A stretch of 64,000 bases of DNA from Syntrophomonas sp. (GCA_016841875.1 JAENYG010000004.1:1-64000); one strand, 5' to 3'. Shown: positions 26,995 through 37,418, numbered from the stretch's first letter. The notes: generated from the letters alone by a model not told the origin. Numbers and translations are program-made.

Positions 26995-29385
26995 TTATGT
27001 CATGTTCAAGGGATTGATTTCTATTCCCATTCTTTGGCCCTTCATAGTGCCTTTATACAATATTCTTTCACCTATGCTTTTTAATAATAACATATTATTG
27101 CACTTTAATATTATCTGCTGCCGATATCTGTTTCTTAACTTAGATATTGGACAGGGGGCTGGTCCCAGTATATCAATATCATCTTCCCTGGCATCTATAC
27201 AATCGTTTATCTGCAGCAGCAGAATCTCTGCTGAATGTTTAACCTGTTCTTCATTCAACCCGCTCAGTACAATTCTCATGATGTTAGTAAAGGGTGGATA
27301 GTTTAATAGGCTTCGGTTCTGTATTTCTGCATTATAGAACGCTTGATAATCATGTTCAACCGCCCAACCAATAACGGGATGATCAGGATTATAGGTCTGG
27401 ATCACTACTTCCCCCGGCATATCGCCCCTTCCGGCTCTTCCAGCCGACTGAACCAGTAACTGGAATGCTCTTTCCCCGGCACGATAATCAGGTATATTAA
27501 TCATAGCATCGGCATTAATAATACCTACCAGTGAGACCGCTGGAAAATCCAGGCCCTTAGCCACCATCTGGGTGCCAATCAAGATGTCGATCTCCTTGTT
27601 TTTCATCCTTTGCAGAATCTTATCCTGGGTACCTGCAGCTTGACTGCTGTCCAGGTCTAACCTGGCTATCCTGGCCTCGGGGAATATCCTTCTAATATCT
27701 GCTTCTACTTTTTGAGTTCCAAAACCGGTCAAATCCAGGTAATTACTTCCGCATTCTTTACATCTGCTGCTTATTTTCTCTTGATAAGTGCAATAGTGAC
27801 ATATATTCATCTCACGGTCTTCGTGATAGTTAAGGCTCACCGAACAGGCGGGACAAGTAAGCACCTGACCGCATTTCCTGCATATGGAAATGGGAGCGTA
27901 CCCCCTTCGGTTTAAAAAAAGTATACATTGGCTGTGATTATTCAATGCAGTCCGGATTTTTTCTTCTAGAAACCCTGATACAGCAGCGTTATTCCTGTTT
28001 GACTTTCTCATATCCTGGATATGAACCACCGGACTAGCTAAATTACCTATACGTCGGTTGAGTTGTAATAGTCTAATTTCACCCTTCATAGCTCTATAAT
28101 ATGTATCCAGTGATGGGGTAGCACTACCGTATACTATTGCCGCCTGATCATTTTCGGCTCGCTTGCGGGCCACTTCACAGGCATGATATTTTGGGTTTTC
28201 TTCCTGCTTATAAGTATTCTCATGTTCTTCATCGATAATTATTAAACCTATATTGCTCAGGGGAGCAAATATCGCTGATCTGGTACCCAGCACCAGGTCT
28301 GCTTCCCCATTTTTTATGCGTTTCCATGACTCATAGCGCTCACTGCTTCTCATACTGCTGTGCAGTACAGCGGTATTGGGAAACCTGCTGATAAATTTTC
28401 CCATCAGATGCCTGGTTAGCGCTATTTCCGGCACTAAAACCACCGCTCTTCTGCCTCTTTCCAGGCAGCTTTGTATAGCTTGCAGATATACTTCGGTTTT
28501 ACCGCTGGCAGTGACACCGTGGAGTAGATATTCTTGGAACTTACTGCGACCTATCCCGGTACTGATTTCTTCCACCACTCGTTTTTGTTCATCTAATAAA
28601 GTGTGATGCACAGGTGGTTCTATACTGACTTTTCTGGCCGCGGTGATGTATCCTTTATTGAGCAGCGATTTTATGCTGCTGGATGGGTAGTTTTTATCAG
28701 CTGCTGCTTTCTCTATCTCACCTTTTGAAAGTATTTCCTTAAGCAGTTCTGCCTGCCTGGGTGCTCTTTTCTCCAGCATCTGCATATCTATTTCAAGACT
28801 ATAACTAACTGCCCGATATAAAATGCCCGTTTTCTCTGGTCGGGCGGCCGTATATTTCCCCACAACATCTATTAAAGCATGGTCAGCCATGACCTGCAGT
28901 GTTTCCCGGTCGGTAAAGCACAGAGCATCCGAAAAAGTGATTGCGCTTCCCTGGTATAATTCGTCAATAATTCTAAGCTTAGAGTCTATGGCCAGATCTA
29001 TGATACTGCTCTCCATTTTTTCCCTGCTGACCATGGGAACTACCCATTTACCCTTTTTACGGTTCAATACTGGTGGTATCATGCTTTTTAGAGCTGTTGA
29101 TAAAGGGCAAATATAAGTATCTGCTATCCACTGCGCCAATTCAAATAATTGAAGGCTGAATACCGGAGTTAAGTCTACTACCTGCAGAATTGGTTTGATT
29201 GATAGATCTTCTTCCTGGTATGATGGCTGACTGATAATAAATCCTTCTACATTGCGGCTGCCCAATTCAACCAGCACCCGCCTGCCATATTCTGCCTCAT
29301 CAGCTAGATGATCAGGTACCCTATAGGTATATACAGAAGCAGTATTTTTCAAGGGTAAGTCTACCAGGATTTCAACAATATTCAC
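26995..29385 (-). CDS. priA: Primosomal replication helicase
   Basis: 796 residues. Restarts stalled replication forks. The N-terminal DNA-binding region includes the 3'BD, Walker A GVTASGKTEVY, a DEEH box in LIIIDEEHENTY, zinc-binding cysteines in CRKCGQVLTCPACSVSLNYH and CHYC...CKECGS, and helicase motifs V and VI in GTQMVAKGLDFP and QSAGRAGRG. Full length. It is first in the priA-def-fmt run, preceded by GGGAGGAAG. Confidence 0.97.
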   Translation of the reverse strand: MNIVEILVDLPLKNTASVYTYRVPDHLADEAEYGRRVLVELGSRNVEGFIISQPSYQEEDLSIKPILQVVDLTPVFSLQLFELAQWIADTYICPLSTALKSMIPPVLNRKKGKWVVPMVSREKMESSIIDLAIDSKLRIIDELYQGSAITFSDALCFTDRETLQVMADHALIDVVGKYTAARPEKTGILYRAVSYSLEIDMQMLEKRAPRQAELLKEILSKGEIEKAAADKNYPSSSIKSLLNKGYITAARKVSIEPPVHHTLLDEQKRVVEEISTGIGRSKFQEYLLHGVTASGKTEVYLQAIQSCLERGRRAVVLVPEIALTRHLMGKFISRFPNTAVLHSSMRSSERYESWKRIKNGEADLVLGTRSAIFAPLSNIGLIIIDEEHENTYKQEENPKYHACEVARKRAENDQAAIVYGSATPSLDTYYRAMKGEIRLLQLNRRIGNLASPVVHIQDMRKSNRNNAAVSGFLEEKIRTALNNHSQCILFLNRRGYAPISICRKCGQVLTCPACSVSLNYHEDREMNICHYCTYQEKISSRCKECGSNYLDLTGFGTQKVEADIRRIFPEARIARLDLDSSQAAGTQDKILQRMKNKEIDILIGTQMVAKGLDFPAVSLVGIINADAMINIPDYRAGERAFQLLVQSAGRAGRGDMPGEVVIQTYNPDHPVIGWAVEHDYQAFYNAEIQNRSLLNYPPFTNIMRIVLSGLNEEQVKHSAEILLLQINDCIDAREDDIDILGPAPCPISKLRNRYRQQIILKCNNMLLLKSIGERILYKGTMKGQRMGIEINPLNMT

Positions 29386-29428
29386 AGTTCTTCCTCCCGG
29401 TAATATTCTTAAATATTAATAAGCAAAC

Positions 29429-29482
29429 CGCAGATCAAGACAGTTCCACACCTTATACAGGGAGTTCTGTTTCATCTGCGGC
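29429..29482 (-). terminator. Possible terminator after metK
   Basis: On the minus strand CCGCAGAT and ATCTGCGG can pair around a long interior with a further CAG/CTG match, followed by GTTTGCTTATT. The stem is imperfect and the T-tract weak. Confidence 0.35.
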
Positions 29483-29503
29483 CAATCAGCATAGTTATAG
29501 AAA

Positions 29504-30694
29504 TTATAGACCTGCCTGTTCTTTTAACATATCAGCTTTGTCTGTCTTTTCCCAGGTAAAGTCCTCTTCGTTTCTCCCAAAATGCCCATATGCAGCAGTT
29601 TTCTTAAATATTGGCCTGCGCAAGTTCAGGTCCCGAATGATGGCCGCCGGACGAAGATCAAAATTGGCCTTGATGAGGTTTATAATTTCTGCATCGGGTA
29701 TTTTACCGGTGCCAAACGTCTCCACCATTATGGAAAGAGGATTAGCCATACCTATAGCATAAGCCAGTTGTATTTCACAGCGATCAGCTATTCCAGCTGC
29801 TACAATGTTCTTGGCTACATATCTGGCAGCATAAGTAGCTGAACGATCAACCTTAGTCGGGTCTTTACCCGAAAAAGCACCCCCGCCATGTCGAGCCATT
29901 CCCCCATAGGTATCAACAATGATCTTTCTTCCCGTTAATCCAGAATCACCCTGCGGACCTCCAATGACAAATCGTCCGGTAGGATTAACATAATATTTAG
30001 TATTATCATCCAGCATTTCCTCCGGGATAATCGCTTTAACAACATGTTCAAGAATATCTTTGAAGATAGTCTCATTGTCTGCCTTGGGGCTGTGCTGGGT
30101 TGATACTACAATACTATCAATTCTAACCGGCCGGTGATCATCGTATTCTACCGTAACCTGAGTTTTACCATCAGGCCTTAAATAAGGTATAATGCCTTCC
30201 TTACGAACTTGCGCCAGTCTTCTGGCCAATTTATGAGCCAGGTATATAGGCATAGGCATGAAAGCCTCGGTCTCATTGGTGGCATAACCAAACATCATTC
30301 CCTGGTCGCCTGCCCCAATAGCTTCAATAGCAGTATCGTCCATTTCCCCCCGCTTGGCTTCCAGTGCCCTATCAACACCCATAGCTATATCTGCAGACTG
30401 TTCATCTAATGAGGTAAGAACCGCACAGGTATCACAATCAAAGCCGTATTTAGCCCTGGTATATCCTATTTCACAAACCGTATCCCGGATCAGTTTGGGT
30501 ATATCTACATAACAACTAGTGGTAATTTCTCCGGCTACTAAGACCAGACCGGTTGTTACCAGCGTCTCTGCTGCTACTCGACCGTATGGATCCTGTTCAA
30601 TAATAGCATCTAGAATAGCATCTGATATCTGATCAGCCATTTTATCAGGATGTCCTTCAGTAACAGATTCGGAAGTAAATAAAACTCTGGACAC
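29504..30694 (-). CDS. metK: S-adenosylmethionine synthetase
   Basis: 396 residues. Forms SAM from methionine and ATP. Motifs: [35 protein letters not shown], and [24 protein letters not shown] chose the GTG at 30694 because AAGGAG lies 9 bases upstream. The ATG at 30703 would overlap that site. It follows coaBC by 23 bases, so it shares that transcript. I see no SAM riboswitch in this short gap. Confidence 0.97.
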   Translation of the reverse strand: MSRVLFTSESVTEGHPDKMADQISDAILDAIIEQDPYGRVAAETLVTTGLVLVAGEITTSCYVDIPKLIRDTVCEIGYTRAKYGFDCDTCAVLTSLDEQSADIAMGVDRALEAKRGEMDDTAIEAIGAGDQGMMFGYATNETEAFMPMPIYLAHKLARRLAQVRKEGIIPYLRPDGKTQVTVEYDDHRPVRIDSIVVSTQHSPKADNETIFKDILEHVVKAIIPEEMLDDNTKYYVNPTGRFVIGGPQGDSGLTGRKIIVDTYGGMARHGGGAFSGKDPTKVDRSATYAARYVAKNIVAAGIADRCEIQLAYAIGMANPLSIMVETFGTGKIPDAEIINLIKANFDLRPAAIIRDLNLRRPIFKKTAAYGHFGRNEEDFTWEKTDKADMLKEQAGL

Positions 30695-30717
30695 GTTTAT
30701 CATCTCCTTGTAGTGGT

Positions 30718-31917
30718 CTAGTTCAATAAATCCACAACACTATCAATTATAGAAGCTGCGACATCTTTCTTGGTCATTTTGGGGAAAGCCCTGCTTTCAC
30801 CCTTTCGATGAATAATGGTAACGATATTAGTATCAGCAGCAAATCCTGCCCCTTCCTGGGTTACATCATTTGCTACAATAAAATCCAGGTTTTTGCTTTC
30901 CAGCTTCTTTTTAGCATTCTCTATAAGGTCCTGAGTTTCAGCAGCAAAACCTACCATGATCTGACCAGGTTTTTTTGCTTCTCCCAGCGTCCTTAATATG
31001 TCTGGTGTACCCACCAGTTCTATCATCAGTGTATCGGATTTATTGGCCATTTTCTTTATTTTTTGTTCAGCGACCTGGGCAATTTTAAAATCGCCGACTG
31101 CAGCTGCACCAATTATAATATCACACGCAGGCTGGTATTTTAACATGATTTCACACATCTCTTCGGCTCCCCAGGCGGAGATATGTTCTACTCCAGCCGG
31201 GGGGGTAAGGGATGATCTCCCGCTGACCAGAATTACATCAGCGCCCCTGCTGACAGCCTCTTCAGCGATAACATAACCCATTTTGCCAGTACTGCGATTA
31301 GCAATAAACCTTACCGGGTCAATATCTTCACAAGTAGTACCAGCATTAACCATCAGTCTCTTTCCTCTTAAATCCTGTTTGGGGTTTAACATTCTCATTA
31401 TTTTTTGATAAATGGCATCAACTTCTGGTAACCGTCCTGGTCCAATGCTGCCACAGGCTAAGACTCCATCGGCCGGTTCCATAATTTCATAAGCATACCT
31501 ACTCAGTTTGACTATATTATCTTGTACAACCGGGTTTTTGTACATATTGCTGTTCATAGCCGGAACCACCAGCACTGGTGCTGTGTTAGCCAGTACTACA
31601 GTGGATATTAAATCATCAGCAATTCCATGAGCCATTTTAGCGATCATGTTCGCTGTTGCAGGTGCTATCACCAGCAAATCCAACTGTTCAGCAACCCCAA
31701 TATGCTGGACTTTCCACTCGTGTGACTCCTGCCACAAATCGGTAATCACTTCTCGATCAGATAGCGTTTTAAAAGTCAGCGGTGTAATAAATTTGGTCGC
31801 GCTTTGGGTCATCATAACTATAACATCTATATCATCTTTTTTGAGTTTGCTAACCAGTTCAGCTATTTTATATGCTGCAATTCCTCCCGTTACACCAATG
31901 CCAACTGTCTTTGACAT
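30718..31917 (-). CDS. coaBC: Bifunctional phosphopantothenoylcysteine decarboxylase/synthase
   Basis: 399 residues, two steps of coenzyme A synthesis. The CoaC flavoprotein half has [34 protein letters not shown] and [13 protein letters not shown] with the substrate-recognition clamp [12 protein letters not shown]. The CoaB half has [15 protein letters not shown] and [18 protein letters not shown]. Ordered as gmk-rpoZ-coaBC, as in Bacillus. Confidence 0.97.
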   Translation of the reverse strand: MSKTVGIGVTGGIAAYKIAELVSKLKKDDIDVIVMMTQSATKFITPLTFKTLSDREVITDLWQESHEWKVQHIGVAEQLDLLVIAPATANMIAKMAHGIADDLISTVVLANTAPVLVVPAMNSNMYKNPVVQDNIVKLSRYAYEIMEPADGVLACGSIGPGRLPEVDAIYQKIMRMLNPKQDLRGKRLMVNAGTTCEDIDPVRFIANRSTGKMGYVIAEEAVSRGADVILVSGRSSLTPPAGVEHISAWGAEEMCEIMLKYQPACDIIIGAAAVGDFKIAQVAEQKIKKMANKSDTLMIELVGTPDILRTLGEAKKPGQIMVGFAAETQDLIENAKKKLESKNLDFIVANDVTQEGAGFAADTNIVTIIHRKGESRAFPKMTKKDVAASIIDSVVDLLN

Positions 31918-31945
31918 GCCTATCCTCCTTAATGTGGGGTCAGAA

Positions 31946-32128
31946 TTAGTCTATTTTAACTTTTCCACCCATTATATCCTCCAGAGCTTCTGTCACCATA
32001 GTCGATAATCGGTAATCTTCATCCTTTTTTTGTTCGGATAAACTCCGTGCTCTTTTGGCAACAGCTACCACTACCGCATATTTGCTATCAGCAATATTTA
32101 TAAGATCCCTGGTCGAAGGAGGTATCAT
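31946..32128 (-). CDS. rpoZ: RNA polymerase omega subunit
   Basis: 60 residues. Assembles with the beta-prime subunit. The core motif KYAVVVAVAKRARSL is present near residues 20-34. The small size is normal for Firmicutes. It begins 7 bases after gmk and is followed by coaBC. Confidence 0.94.
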   Translation of the reverse strand: MIPPSTRDLINIADSKYAVVVAVAKRARSLSEQKKDEDYRLSTMVTEALEDIMGGKVKID

Positions 32129-32135
32129 TCATAAA

Positions 32136-32735
32136 TCACCCCAGACTTAAATTATTTAATTTACATCGTTCAGCTTGAATAATGGAACGAACTTTTTCAA
32201 CTGCTTCATCAACACGGTTATTAATAACCACATAATTATAATACTTGATATGAGCCATCTCTGCTTCACAGGTAGCCAGACGCAAATCTATACTTTCCTC
32301 AGAATCTTGCCCTCTAGTACATAAACGCCTGGCCAGTTCTTCGAGGTTGGGCGGAGAAAGAAATATAAAGACTGCTTCAGGCATTTTATTTTTAACCTGC
32401 AAAGCACCCTGTATATCGATTTCCAGCAATACATCCAATCCTTTATTTAGGTTTTCCAGTACAAAGTCCCGGGGAGTTCCATACCTATTAGTGTACACAT
32501 CTGCCCATTCCAGTAAATTATCACCTTGTATCATATCTTTGAATTCGTTTTCTTCCACAAAGAAGTAGTCTTTACCATGAATTTCGCAACTTCTCGGTTT
32601 TCTAGTAGTCGCAGATATAGATAGACACATGTCATTCATGGTATCTAGTAAAGCTTCCTTGACAGTCCCTTTTCCAACTCCTGATGGTCCAGATAATACA
32701 AACAGTATTCCTTTTTTCTTTTTCAATCCATACAC
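32136..32735 (-). CDS. gmk: Guanylate kinase
   Basis: 199 residues. Phosphorylates GMP to GDP. P-loop GPSGVGKGTVKEALL, GMP-binding region TTRKPRSCEIHGKDYFFV, the YGTPRDFVLENLNKGLDVLLEIDIQGA core, and a lid with LARRLCTRGQDSEESIDLRL. The start is a GTG at 32735. A TTG three codons later is an alternative. Confidence 0.96.
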   Translation of the reverse strand: MYGLKKKKGILFVLSGPSGVGKGTVKEALLDTMNDMCLSISATTRKPRSCEIHGKDYFFVEENEFKDMIQGDNLLEWADVYTNRYGTPRDFVLENLNKGLDVLLEIDIQGALQVKNKMPEAVFIFLSPPNLEELARRLCTRGQDSEESIDLRLATCEAEMAHIKYYNYVVINNRVDEAVEKVRSIIQAERCKLNNLSLG

Positions 32736-32756
32736 ATCCTGTTAGCTGGTTTTTCC

Positions 32757-33017
32757 TTATACTTCCTCGCTGGATTCTTTGGAAGTAAGTCGGTTAGCTA
32801 CTGTCTCCGGCTGAACCGCGGAAAGGATCACATGGGAACTGTCGGCAATAATAACTGCCCTGGTTCGACGTCCATAAGTGGCATCGATCAATATCCCTTT
32901 TTCTCGGGCTTCTTGTATAATACGTTTTATAGGAGCAGATTCGGGACTTACTATGGCAACTATCCGATTAGCGGCTACTATGTTACCAAAACCTATATTC
33001 ACCAGTTTAATATCCAT
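32757..33017 (-). CDS. remA: RemA-like regulator (DUF370)
   Basis: 86 residues. RemA in Bacillus is a DNA-binding activator of biofilm matrix genes and forms ring-like oligomers. The sequence shows the conserved [28 protein letters not shown] start and [23 protein letters not shown]. It sits between yicC and gmk as in most Firmicutes. Confidence 0.95.
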   Translation of the reverse strand: MDIKLVNIGFGNIVAANRIVAIVSPESAPIKRIIQEAREKGILIDATYGRRTRAVIIADSSHVILSAVQPETVANRLTSKESSEEV

Positions 33018-33044
33018 ACTTATCCGGTTTTACCGGACCACCTC

Positions 33045-33923
33045 CTATTCTATATTCTGTAATTGTTCCCTTATTTTCTCTACCTCTGCTTTAACATCAA
33101 CGACGATTTGACTCATTCTAAGATCATTGGACTTTGAAGATATGGTGTTTATTTCTCTAAACATTTCCTGAACCAGAAAGTCACACTTGCGGCCAACCGC
33201 CTCATTTACTGCCAGCAAATCCTTTAGGTGTTGTACATGACTTTTAAGCCGGACAATTTCCTCAGTTATGCTGGTTTTGTCAGCGAATATCGCCACTTCC
33301 TGTAATAGTCTATTTTCGTCCAGCTTTTCTTGTTCCAGTACTTCCAATATCCTGGACTGCATTTTATTACGATATTCAACTTCGACTGCGGGTGCTCTTT
33401 CCTCCAGTTCCTTGGCATAGGATAATATCAGGTCATTGCGGGCTAGTATATCTTGGACCAGGTTCTGCCCTTCCTTCTCCCTCATATCCAATACACCAGT
33501 TACAGCAGTCTGAACTGCTTTCTGCAGTATGTTCCATAACACATCGAGATCTTCCTGCTCATCCTGCAGATTAAATACTTCTGGTAGTCTAAAAACGTCT
33601 ATAACTCTGATTTCCTTAGAAATATTTAGATTTTCAGCTAATTCTTTCAAATAGTTATAATACGCTATAGCCAATCCTTTGTCAACCTTAAGCGTTCTCC
33701 GAGAATCATCTGTTTTGTCAACATTTATGTTTATCTCTATCCTGCCACGCTGTATATGTTTTTTGACTTCCTCCTTGATTTTTTCTTCCAGAACATTATA
33801 TCTGCGCGGCATACGAATGTGCGGGTCAAAAAAACGGTGGTTTACTCCTCTTATCTCGCAGCTTATCTGATAACCCCCTTCATTGATCTGGCTGCGTCCA
33901 AAACCTGTCATACTTCTTACCAT
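33045..33923 (-). CDS. yicC: YicC family endoribonuclease
   Basis: 292 residues. The family starts with VRSMTGFGR as here, and ends with MREKEGQNLVQDIL, RLKSHVQHLKDLL, GRKCDFLVQEMFREINTISSKSND, which is highly conserved. YicC-type proteins have been reported as metal-dependent endoribonucleases. First gene of the yicC-remA-gmk-rpoZ-coaBC-metK run. Confidence 0.93.
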   Translation of the reverse strand: MVRSMTGFGRSQINEGGYQISCEIRGVNHRFFDPHIRMPRRYNVLEEKIKEEVKKHIQRGRIEININVDKTDDSRRTLKVDKGLAIAYYNYLKELAENLNISKEIRVIDVFRLPEVFNLQDEQEDLDVLWNILQKAVQTAVTGVLDMREKEGQNLVQDILARNDLILSYAKELEERAPAVEVEYRNKMQSRILEVLEQEKLDENRLLQEVAIFADKTSITEEIVRLKSHVQHLKDLLAVNEAVGRKCDFLVQEMFREINTISSKSNDLRMSQIVVDVKAEVEKIREQLQNIE

Positions 33924-33999
33924 AAGCCACTACCTTTCCCTGTAATTTATTCTGTACCAGATATTACTTCCAACCCTGGTATTTATCCTACAACTTGTC

Positions 34000-34121
34000 T
34001 TAATATATTATAAGTTAAAGATGTTCTTTGGTGTCAGGCACTAACTTACTAACTTATGTGTCTAATAACTATACATAAGTTAGTAAGTTAGTGCCTGACA
34101 CCATTTTAATATATTATAAGT
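34000..34121. repeat. 31-bp-arm palindrome flanked by a 16-bp direct repeat
   Basis: Perfectly complementary arms at 34029-34059 and 34073-34103 (outer part TGGTGTCAGGCACTAACTTA) enclose a 13-base loop. The same 16 bases, TTAATATATTATAAGT, stand on both sides at 34000-34015 and 34106-34121, as a target duplication or a deletion scar would. The rest of the 300-base gap between yicC and the P-ATPase gene holds nothing else I recognise. Confidence 0.9.
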
Positions 34122-34223
34122 CAAGACATATGCAAATATATAATACCACATGAATCGAAAGGCACAACAATATCGGTTCTATCCAAATCCATAGCTGATC
34201 AAAGACCATATTTATAAATTTTT

Positions 34224-36956
34224 TCATATAATGCTTCTCGATTCAGGCAATATTTCTCTGTTAGTAAGCCTAGGCAAACCTCGTAATTTTGTAACCTGGA
34301 AAAGGAAATATTTCCACAGCAGTTTTATGCCTGATAATATCAGTATAACCCCCCACTGCCATAATTCCAGCCCTACCGTATTAAATATTTTTTGCAGGGC
34401 AGGGAGGTATACAACTCCCAGGTGCATTAAGATAGAACACCCTACCGCATACAATAAAAATTTATTACCCAGCATACCCAGTTCAAAAGGCGAATATTTC
34501 TCAGATCTGCATTCGAACACATAAAACAATTGAGCGAATACCAGGGTAGTAAAAGCCATAGTCCTGGCGGTATCAATTTCAACCAGGTTATTCCAGTGGC
34601 AGTATATTAACCCTATGGTAAAAGCTATCAGGGTTACTGCTGTTATATACACTCCCCGACCCACAATTATCCATCCCAGTCGATCAGAAAATATGCTCTC
34701 ATCCTTATTGCGTGGTTTTCTATTCATTATACCAGGTTCCGGCGGTTCTAATCCGAGAGCCATAGCTGGAAGGCCATCGGTCACTAGATTAACCCATAGT
34801 ATTTGTATAGGAAGCATAGGAAGGGGAAACCCCAGCAAAGAAGATACAAACATGACCAGAACTTCGCCAATATTGCATCCCAGCAAGTATCTTATGAATT
34901 TACGTATATTATCATATATTGCTCTTCCTTCGTAAATCGCTCTGACGATGGTAGAAAAATCATCATCTGCCAAAACTATAGAGGAAGCTTCCTTGGTAAC
35001 CTCCGTCCCGGCAATCCCCATGGCTATGCCAATATCTGCCGCTTTCACTGCCGGGGCATCATTGACTCCATCTCCAGTCATCGCTACGACATGGTGTTTT
35101 TGTCTAAGTGCTCGTACAATTCGATTTTTATGTTGTGGTGTTACTCGGGCGAATACCCGGCTGCTAAGTGCTCTCTGGCACAACTCATCATCGGATATTT
35201 TATCAATCTCACTACCAGTGATAACCTTCTCAGTGTGACCAATGCCCACCTGGGCAGCTATTGCTCGGGCTGTTTCAGGATGGTCACCGGTAATCATAAC
35301 CGGGGTTACACCAGCATTTAGACAGCTCTGCACTGAAGCAGCTACCCCTGGCCGGGGTGGATCAATAATACCGCACATTCCTACTAAAACCAGATCCTTT
35401 TCCAGCTCTTCGTCACTCAGGGTATCATAGCGGCCGTTCAATGTTCGGCAGGCAAAGGCCAGTACCCTCAAGGCCTGGGTTCCCCATCGATCCTGCAGGG
35501 CTAGTATTTTCTTTCGGTCTATTTCACTAATGACTCTTTCTTTATCGCCCACTATAACTTTATTGCACCTGAGCAGTAATATATCAAGTGACCCTTTTAC
35601 CAGCAACATATAATCACGCTTATCTTTGACTACCACGCTCATTCTTTTTCGTTCGGAATCGAAAGGGATTTCTCTTAGTATCCGACACTTCTTATCAACA
35701 CCGGCTTTATTAGCCATTACCAGTAAAGCTCCTTCAGTCGGATCTCCCTGTATCGTATATTCACCCTGCTTCCTTTCCAGTATGGAGTTGTTACAGTTAA
35801 GGGAAATATGCATTATGTTTTCCAAAGCCCGATCGCTCAAAGGATTTATATCCCTTCCATCAACCAGGAACCTACCCTGGGGTTTATACCCGTCTCCTTG
35901 AACTTCTATGACTTTACCCATCGAAGCAAGTTTGGTCACCATCATCTTATTCTGGGTTAAAGTGCCGGTCTTATCTGAACATATAACCGTCGTACATCCT
36001 AGTGTTTCAACGGCTGGCAGTTTTCTTACAATGGCATTTCTTTTAGCCATGCGCTGCACCCCCAGAGCTAATACAACGGTTACGATGGCAGGAAGCCCTT
36101 CAGGTATGGCAGCTACAGCTAGACTAATCCCAGCCAATAACATAGTTATAGTATCTTCACCCCGGTATATACCCAACACTGCAACTACGGTACATACAGC
36201 AATACAAATTGCAATAAGTAATTTCCCTAACTGGTCGAGTTTTTTCTGCAGGGGAGTCATGGATGCTTCGGTTTCTTTGATCATTCTGGCAATTTGTCCC
36301 ATAATAGTACGGCTGCCCGTTTCCACAACTATCGCCATGCCTCTGCCTCTGGTCACTGCGGTACCCATATAGGCCATATTTTTGTGATCAGCTAATGGAA
36401 TATCTGGTTTCAATACTATATCTGCATTTTTAGAGACTGGATGCGACTCGCCAGTTAAAGCTGATTCATCAATCTCCAGGCTGAACGATTCTATAAGTCT
36501 CAAGTCAGCCGGTATCTTATCTCCAGTATTAATTAACACTATATCCCCGGGAACCAGTTCTTCTGCTTTTATTTTGGTCCGCTTTCCATTACGCAACACC
36601 GAGGCATGAGCCGAGGTCAGTTTTTTTATCTCTTCCAGAGAACGTTCTGCCCGGTATTCCTGGATAAACCCCAGTATGGCATTTAAAATCACTATCGCCA
36701 TGATGGTTACAGCATCAGCCATGGCACCTACAATGCCTGATATTACTGTAGCAGCCAGCAGAACCAATATCATAGTATTCATGAATTGTTCCAAGAGAAT
36801 TTTAATGGGATTGATTTTTCTTTCCTCTTCAATTTTGTTAGGGAACAAGGCCTGCAGGCGTCGGATCGCAGAATTACTCAGTCCCGTATCGGTATTACTC
36901 TGCAGTACATTTATTGCTTCAAGAGCGCTCTTTTCCTGCCAGCAGCGGTTTAGCAT
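34224..36956 (-). CDS. P-type Ca2+-transporting ATPase (PMR1/SERCA type)
   Basis: 910 residues with the full P2-ATPase layout: an N-terminal cation ATPase domain, TM1-2, actuator with SALTGESHPV, TM3-4 with the ion site AAIPEGLPAIVT, phosphorylation site CSDKTGTLTQNKM, nucleotide domain, hinge MTGDGVNDAPAVKAADIGIAMG, and six C-terminal helices with NLVTDGLPAMALGLEPPE. The VAAIPEGLP and NLVTDGLPA motifs match Ca2+ pumps such as Bacillus YloB, whose gene also neighbours the yicC homologue. It exports Ca2+, perhaps Mn2+. Confidence 0.93.
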   Translation of the reverse strand: MLNRCWQEKSALEAINVLQSNTDTGLSNSAIRRLQALFPNKIEEERKINPIKILLEQFMNTMILVLLAATVISGIVGAMADAVTIMAIVILNAILGFIQEYRAERSLEEIKKLTSAHASVLRNGKRTKIKAEELVPGDIVLINTGDKIPADLRLIESFSLEIDESALTGESHPVSKNADIVLKPDIPLADHKNMAYMGTAVTRGRGMAIVVETGSRTIMGQIARMIKETEASMTPLQKKLDQLGKLLIAICIAVCTVVAVLGIYRGEDTITMLLAGISLAVAAIPEGLPAIVTVVLALGVQRMAKRNAIVRKLPAVETLGCTTVICSDKTGTLTQNKMMVTKLASMGKVIEVQGDGYKPQGRFLVDGRDINPLSDRALENIMHISLNCNNSILERKQGEYTIQGDPTEGALLVMANKAGVDKKCRILREIPFDSERKRMSVVVKDKRDYMLLVKGSLDILLLRCNKVIVGDKERVISEIDRKKILALQDRWGTQALRVLAFACRTLNGRYDTLSDEELEKDLVLVGMCGIIDPPRPGVAASVQSCLNAGVTPVMITGDHPETARAIAAQVGIGHTEKVITGSEIDKISDDELCQRALSSRVFARVTPQHKNRIVRALRQKHHVVAMTGDGVNDAPAVKAADIGIAMGIAGTEVTKEASSIVLADDDFSTIVRAIYEGRAIYDNIRKFIRYLLGCNIGEVLVMFVSSLLGFPLPMLPIQILWVNLVTDGLPAMALGLEPPEPGIMNRKPRNKDESIFSDRLGWIIVGRGVYITAVTLIAFTIGLIYCHWNNLVEIDTARTMAFTTLVFAQLFYVFECRSEKYSPFELGMLGNKFLLYAVGCSILMHLGVVYLPALQKIFNTVGLELWQWGVILILSGIKLLWKYFLFQVTKLRGLPRLTNREILPESRSII

Positions 36957-37047
36957 GTCTCAGCCTCCCAAGACTTTTTAAAAATCTTTATTCAAAAGAC
37001 AACTATAAAAGAACCTGAGACAGGCCCAAAAATGGGGACAATGTAAT

Positions 37048-37238
37048 GGGGACATTCCTGCGGAGCAGGTGTGTCCCCTGACCTTGACTGGGACATTCCT
37101 ATACCCAGGGACATTCCTTTCAAATTAGGTGTGCGATGGGGACATTCCTGCAACCAGGCCCTATACCCAGGGACATTCCTACAACCAATGTAATGGGGAC
37201 ATTCCTACAACAAGGAACCCTAAGTAGGTGTGTCCCTG
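37048..37238. repeat. Cluster of six GGGACATTCCT repeats
   Basis: GGGACATTCCT occurs six times in the same orientation: 37048-37059, 37090-37100, 37108-37118, 37138-37149, 37170-37180 and 37195-37206. It is interleaved with inverse-type units AGGTGTGTCCC at 37067-37077 and 37227-37237. The pattern suggests several nested, decayed palindromic elements. The 460-base gap between the ATPase and UDG-like genes holds this cluster and two hairpins, no gene. Confidence 0.88.
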
Positions 37239-37256
37239 TTCCTTATTACCAAAGCC

Positions 37257-37286
37257 AAGTAGCGGAGAATCAATTCTCCGCTACTT
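37257..37286. repeat. Perfect 14-bp inverted repeat
   Basis: AAGTAGCGGAGAAT at 37257-37270 and its exact complement at 37273-37286, with only 2 bases between. It follows the repeat cluster. No clear T-run follows on either strand, so function is open. Confidence 0.7.
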
Positions 37287-37359
37287 CTTATTATCGACAA
37301 ACTATACAATTCGCTTGTGTCATCGGTCTGGGATCTTATCGACTTTGTTGACAACCTAA

Positions 37360-37382
37360 AATAAGCCGATAAACGGCTTATT
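37360..37382 (-). terminator. Terminator after the UDG-like gene
   Basis: AATAAGCCG pairs with CGGCTTATT around a 5-base loop, followed by TTTAGG on the minus strand. It is about 37 bases past the stop codon. Confidence 0.75.
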
Positions 37383-37418
37383 ACAACTCCATTATTCTTA
37401 ATATATCACAGCAAAGCC

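Noticed and set aside
30695-30717. SAM riboswitch before metK
   Set aside because: Only 23 bases separate coaBC and metK, too short for any aptamer.
35908-36372. Long plus-strand open frames inside the P-ATPase gene
   Set aside because: Antisense shadows of a highly conserved coding sequence. The residue mix (runs of S, T, I) is typical of reversed codons.
37048-37238. Possible CRISPR array
   Set aside because: Repeat units are only 11-12 bases, spacing is irregular, there are inverted units and no cas genes.
37136-37351. 71-codon plus-strand open frame in the repeat cluster
   Set aside because: It is the translation of repeated GGGACATTCCT units, with no binding site and no protein-like composition.
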